Part shown: in pieces, positions 5,544-8,627 of the stretch
How the letters are laid out: every line of letters begins with the position of its first letter
Numbering within the stretch: position 1 is the first letter of the stretch
Assembly: GCA_016191895.1 (NCBI GenBank)
Contig: JACPVD010000105.1
Location: 1-8,627, forward strand
Length of the DNA: 8,627 bases
Direction: 5' to 3'
From: Chloroflexota bacterium
GTDB taxonomy: Bacteria > Chloroflexota > Anaerolineae > Anaerolineales > Villigracilaceae
Made by a program: the position numbers and the translations under genes
Notes under the pieces: model-generated
What the model was told of the DNA's origin: nothing
The model's database searches: none
The model's input: the letters and a program-made list of their open reading frames with translations, nothing else

Positions 5544-5616
5544 TACTTGTGAAGTACTTGTGCCTAATTGTACAAAAATAGCTTTTATGGTAGAGTTATA
5601 CATATATATTTCACAA
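5544..5616 (+). promoter_or_regulatory. rex promoter region with possible Rex half-sites
   Basis: TTGTAC (5568-5573) and TAGAGT (5591-5596) are 17 bp apart, with TG one base before the -10, a plausible extended promoter. Known Rex operators resemble TTGTGAA-n4-TTCACAA. One matching half (TTGTGAA, 5547-5553) lies just upstream of the -35, and one (TTCACAA, 5610-5616) lies just after the expected start. Neither has a good partner half at the usual spacing. TACTTGTG is repeated directly at 5544-5551 and 5555-5562, one helical turn apart. Autoregulation is plausible but not shown. Confidence 0.4.
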
Positions 5617-5631
5617 ATGCGAGGGCAAACC

Positions 5632-6249
5632 ATGAATGCTGAAAAAATCCCCGATATCATCATTGGGCGCCTGCCTGTTTATCTTCGCGCCTTGCAGCGA
5701 ATGGCAGACAGCGGCTTGAAGACCACCTCATCACAGGAACTTGGGGAACATGTGGGTATCTCGGCGGCTCAGATTCGCAAGGATATTTCGCAGTTCGGCG
5801 AGTTTGGAAAACAGGGCACGGGATATTCCATTGCCTACCTGCTCGACAAATTGAAGGCCATTTTGAAAGTGGATCGCATCTGGGATGTGGCTCTTGTGGG
5901 CGCGGGAGATATGGGTCATGCTTTGGTAAGGTATCAGGGATTTGTCAATCGTGGCTTTCACATTTGCATGATCTTCGACAATGACAAGGAAAAGGTCGGC
6001 AGGAAGATAGACAGTTTCACCATCGAAGATACCGAAAAAATGGCGGAACGATTGAAGTCTGCGGGAATCAAAGTTGCGATGCTCACCGTCCCGGCGCAGG
6101 CGGCGCAAAGCGTGGCTGATAAGCTCGTGCAGGCGGGGGTAAAGGCCATTCTTAATTACGCGCCGATCAGCTTGAATGTGCCAAACAACGTCAAAGTCCA
6201 GTACATCGATCCGTCGATTCATTTGCAGAGGATGACGTATTATCTGTAG
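5632..6249 (+). CDS. rex: Redox-sensing transcriptional repressor Rex
   Basis: A 205-residue protein of typical Rex length. It is a homodimeric repressor that releases DNA when NADH binds, linking the NADH/NAD+ ratio to fermentation and respiration genes. Residues 1-78 form the winged helix: the first helix contains GRLPVYLRAL (12-21), and SAAQIRKDISQFGEFGKQGTGY (44-65) covers the recognition helix and wing. The Rossmann domain has GAGDMG (90-95), where many homologues read GxGNLG, and D116 at the end of the second strand. NYAP (175-178) and the helical tail (HLQRMTYYL) that swaps between subunits complete it. ATG 5632 is chosen because GAGGG lies 7 nt upstream. The frame is open upstream to 5530, but those residues are not Rex-like. 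It is the last gene before the bidirectional terminator at 6304-6335. Confidence 0.95.
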   Translation: MNAEKIPDIIIGRLPVYLRALQRMADSGLKTTSSQELGEHVGISAAQIRKDISQFGEFGKQGTGYSIAYLLDKLKAILKVDRIWDVALVGAGDMGHALVRYQGFVNRGFHICMIFDNDKEKVGRKIDSFTIEDTEKMAERLKSAGIKVAMLTVPAQAAQSVADKLVQAGVKAILNYAPISLNVPNNVKVQYIDPSIHLQRMTYYL

Positions 6250-6303
6250 GGGCAAAGAATAGACAAGCAGCAAGCAAACACGTATCGCGAACCATGCATA
6301 ACA

Positions 6304-6335
6304 AAACAGGCGACTCACGATTGAGTCGCCTGTTT
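6304..6335. terminator. Bidirectional terminator between rex and the atp/mreB-like operon
   Basis: AAACAGGCGACTCA (6304-6317) and TGAGTCGCCTGTTT (6322-6335) pair perfectly over 14 bp around a 4-nt loop. The flanks give TTT on the plus side and TTTTGTT on the minus side. It sits between the convergent rex (stop 6249) and mreB-like (stop 6368) genes and should end both transcripts. Confidence 0.88.
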
Positions 6336-6367
6336 ACGTGTTACGTGTCTACATAACATACTTGCGC

Positions 6368-7375
6368 TTACACCTGCGGCAAGTTTCTGCGAATCATGTT
6401 CAACATGCTGAATCCCTTTACTGTGCCTTCCACTACACAGGTCAACGGGTTATCGACGAGATAAGCCGGAATACCCAGCGATTTGGTAAGCAATTTATCG
6501 ATGCCGCGCAGGAGCGCCCCTCCCCCGCACAGGGCAACGCCGCGGTCGATAATGTCAGAGACCAGTTCCGGGGGAGTCTTTTCGAGGACTTTGCGTCCCG
6601 TTTCCACGATCTGCTTCAATGGATCCTGCAAGGCTTCGACGATTTCCCCGGTTGTCAATGTGACAGGTCGCGGCAAACCAGTGACCTGATCCTGTCCCTG
6701 CACTTCCAGGCTGTTTTCAATATCCTGCGAAACCGCGGCGCCGATGCGAATCTTCAGCTGCTCGGCGGTCGCCTGCCCAATGACAACACCATATTTGCGG
6801 CGCACATACAGGACAATGGCTTCATCCAAATCGATGCCGCCGGCGCGCAATGTATCCGCCGCCACAATGCCATACATGGCGATCACGGCCGCTTCGGTAC
6901 ATCCGCCGCCGAGATTGATGATCATATTTCCAGAAGGCGAATTGATCGGCAGGTCGATTCCAATGGCCGCGGCCAAAGGCTGTTGGATTAAGAACGCTTC
7001 GCGACTCCCCGCCTCCATGACTGCTTCATAAACAGCACGGCGCTCGACGCTTGTGACCCCATACGGAACGGAGATCATCACCCGCGGGCGGAAGATGCGC
7101 ATCGATCCACTCACGCGCTGTAACAGGTATTGAAGAAGGGTTTCGGTGATTTCGTAGTCGGCGATCACCCCATTACGAAGCGGGCGCGCAACTTCGATGC
7201 TATCCGGCACTTTTCCATACATGTCACGCGCTTCGATGCCGGCCGCGACCATTTTCTGGTCGTCCACTTCAATAGCGACGATGGTCGGCTCTTCCAATAG
7301 CACTTGCGCGCCGTCGGCAATGCGGGTGTACATGGTGCCCAGGTCCACGCCCAGGTCTTTGGAAAATAACGCCAC
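6368..7375 (-). CDS. MreB/Mbl-like actin-family ATPase with altered active site
   Basis: A 335-residue bacterial actin homologue of usual MreB length. Phosphate loop 1 is DLGTMYT (11-17), phosphate loop 2 NLGGGCTEAAVI (154-165), and the adenosine motif GGGALLRGID (284-293). MreB normally has EEPMAAAIG; here residues 131-139 read QQPLAAAIG. The usual Asp of DIGGGTTE is N154. These positions correspond to the hydrolysis residues of MreB (E143 and D165 in E. coli), so nucleotide binding may persist while hydrolysis is weakened. No N-terminal amphipathic helix is obvious. The start is GTG at 7375, immediately after the atpC TAA (7378-7376), so it should be translationally coupled to atpC and co-transcribed with the ATP synthase genes. 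It is more likely a divergent paralogue than the main cell-shape MreB. The active-site comparison is by eye. Confidence 0.88.
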   Translation of the reverse strand: MALFSKDLGVDLGTMYTRIADGAQVLLEEPTIVAIEVDDQKMVAAGIEARDMYGKVPDSIEVARPLRNGVIADYEITETLLQYLLQRVSGSMRIFRPRVMISVPYGVTSVERRAVYEAVMEAGSREAFLIQQPLAAAIGIDLPINSPSGNMIINLGGGCTEAAVIAMYGIVAADTLRAGGIDLDEAIVLYVRRKYGVVIGQATAEQLKIRIGAAVSQDIENSLEVQGQDQVTGLPRPVTLTTGEIVEALQDPLKQIVETGRKVLEKTPPELVSDIIDRGVALCGGGALLRGIDKLLTKSLGIPAYLVDNPLTCVVEGTVKGFSMLNMIRRNLPQV

Positions 7376-7819
7376 TTAGTTATCCGATTGCAGGGAGCGC
7401 ATGCCGCTCTTGCGATAACGTTTGACGACATCGAGGCGCAGGTTGGCGCGGCGCAGCGCGGCTTCCATAATAAGGTAGCGATCGGTATCGGCGGGAGGAT
7501 TCTTGGAGAAGTATTCCTGCGCGCGTTTCTTGGCGGCCTCTGCGCGATCTACATCGATATCGTAAATATTTTCCGAGCCACGGTCTGCAAGGATGGTGAC
7601 GATATCAGGTTGAACCTCGGCAACGCCGCCGGCGACAACAAACAACTCCTCTTTTCCACCCTTGCGGACTTTGACAATGCCATATTTCAATGTGGTCAAT
7701 ACCGGGGCGTGCTTGGGCAAAACACCCATCTCGCCGCCGGCGCCGGGAAGGACGACAATATCCACATCGCCGGCGAACACTGTACGATCCTGGGAAACGA
7801 TTTCACAACGAATGGTCAT
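7376..7819 (-). CDS. atpC: F1F0 ATP synthase epsilon subunit
   Basis: A 147-residue protein of normal epsilon length, the central-stalk subunit that contacts gamma and the c-ring and can inhibit ATP hydrolysis. The N-terminal beta-sandwich (1-85) has the family motifs GEMGVLPKHAP (29-39) and FVVAGGVAEV (60-69). The C-terminal part (89-135) is the two-helix regulatory arm, with the usual alanine- and charge-rich pattern (VDRAEAAKKRAQEY). The start at ATG 7819 is 45 nt after the atpD stop and has only a weak GGA upstream. It follows atpD on the minus strand in the standard beta-epsilon order. Its stop touches the start of the mreB-like gene. Confidence 0.97.
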   Translation of the reverse strand: MTIRCEIVSQDRTVFAGDVDIVVLPGAGGEMGVLPKHAPVLTTLKYGIVKVRKGGKEELFVVAGGVAEVQPDIVTILADRGSENIYDIDVDRAEAAKKRAQEYFSKNPPADTDRYLIMEAALRRANLRLDVVKRYRKSGMRSLQSDN

Positions 7820-7835
7820 AATTTACATTCCGTCA

Positions 7836-7856
7836 TTGCAACGTACACTTGCAACG
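7836..7856. repeat. Short direct repeat in the atpD-atpC gap
   Basis: TTGCAACG occurs at 7836-7843 and again at 7849-7856, 13 bp apart, within the 45-nt gap between atpD and atpC. It overlaps the region expected to hold the atpC ribosome-binding site. It may be chance or a replication slip. Confidence 0.35.
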
Positions 7857-7864
7857 ACATAATA

Positions 7865-8627
<763 letters not shown>

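Noticed and set aside
5530..5631. N-terminal extension of Rex by 34 residues
   Set aside because: The upstream residues are not Rex-like, cover the predicted promoter, and lack a Shine-Dalgarno sequence, while ATG 5632 has GAGGG at good spacing.
5731..6318. Open minus-strand frame of 195 codons
   Set aside because: It is antisense to rex, which has all Rex motifs.
6338..6991. Open plus-strand frame of 217 codons
   Set aside because: It is antisense to the mreB-like gene and covers the terminator side of rex; no family motif and no ribosome-binding site.

Overview
The window looks like chromosomal DNA of moderate G+C from a Chloroflexota bacterium, most likely an Anaerolineae relative. This is inferred from the gene mix (CHASE2 adenylate cyclase, Rex, an MreB-like ATPase directly after the F1 epsilon gene, an ABC-F ATPase) and from many short palindromic repeats. 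No rRNA gene was seen to confirm the taxonomy.

Layout. On the minus strand at the left edge is a truncated DUF2752 membrane protein (1-282), preceded by a complete ABC-F ATPase (442-2073). The 2074-2407 gap, upstream of the ABC-F gene, is the most interesting part of the window. On the minus strand it holds a TATAAT box, a 25-codon upstream ORF whose ATG falls at the expected transcription start, mutually exclusive RNA stems, and a strong intrinsic terminator before the ABC-F start codon. This is the architecture of ribosome-mediated transcription attenuation. On the plus strand follow a RecB-type PD-(D/E)XK nuclease with four Fe-S-type cysteines (2408-3247), tRNA-Arg(CCG) with its own promoter and terminator (3313-3384), a CHASE2 class III adenylate cyclase (3555-5429) and the redox repressor Rex (5632-6249). 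A long bidirectional terminator (6304-6335) separates them from a minus-strand cluster, atpD (partial), atpC and an mreB-like gene (8627 to 6368), which is the end of an ATP synthase operon.

How the genes relate. ATP synthase beta and epsilon are core F1 subunits. The MreB-like protein is translationally linked to epsilon: the atpC stop abuts a GTG start. By eye, both of its expected catalytic acidic residues are replaced by amides (QQ for EE, N for D). Rex senses NADH/NAD+ and the cyclase makes cAMP, so the middle of the window is a pair of signalling genes, but terminators and promoters suggest separate transcription units. Palindromic elements recur in gaps and once, in frame, inside the nuclease gene.
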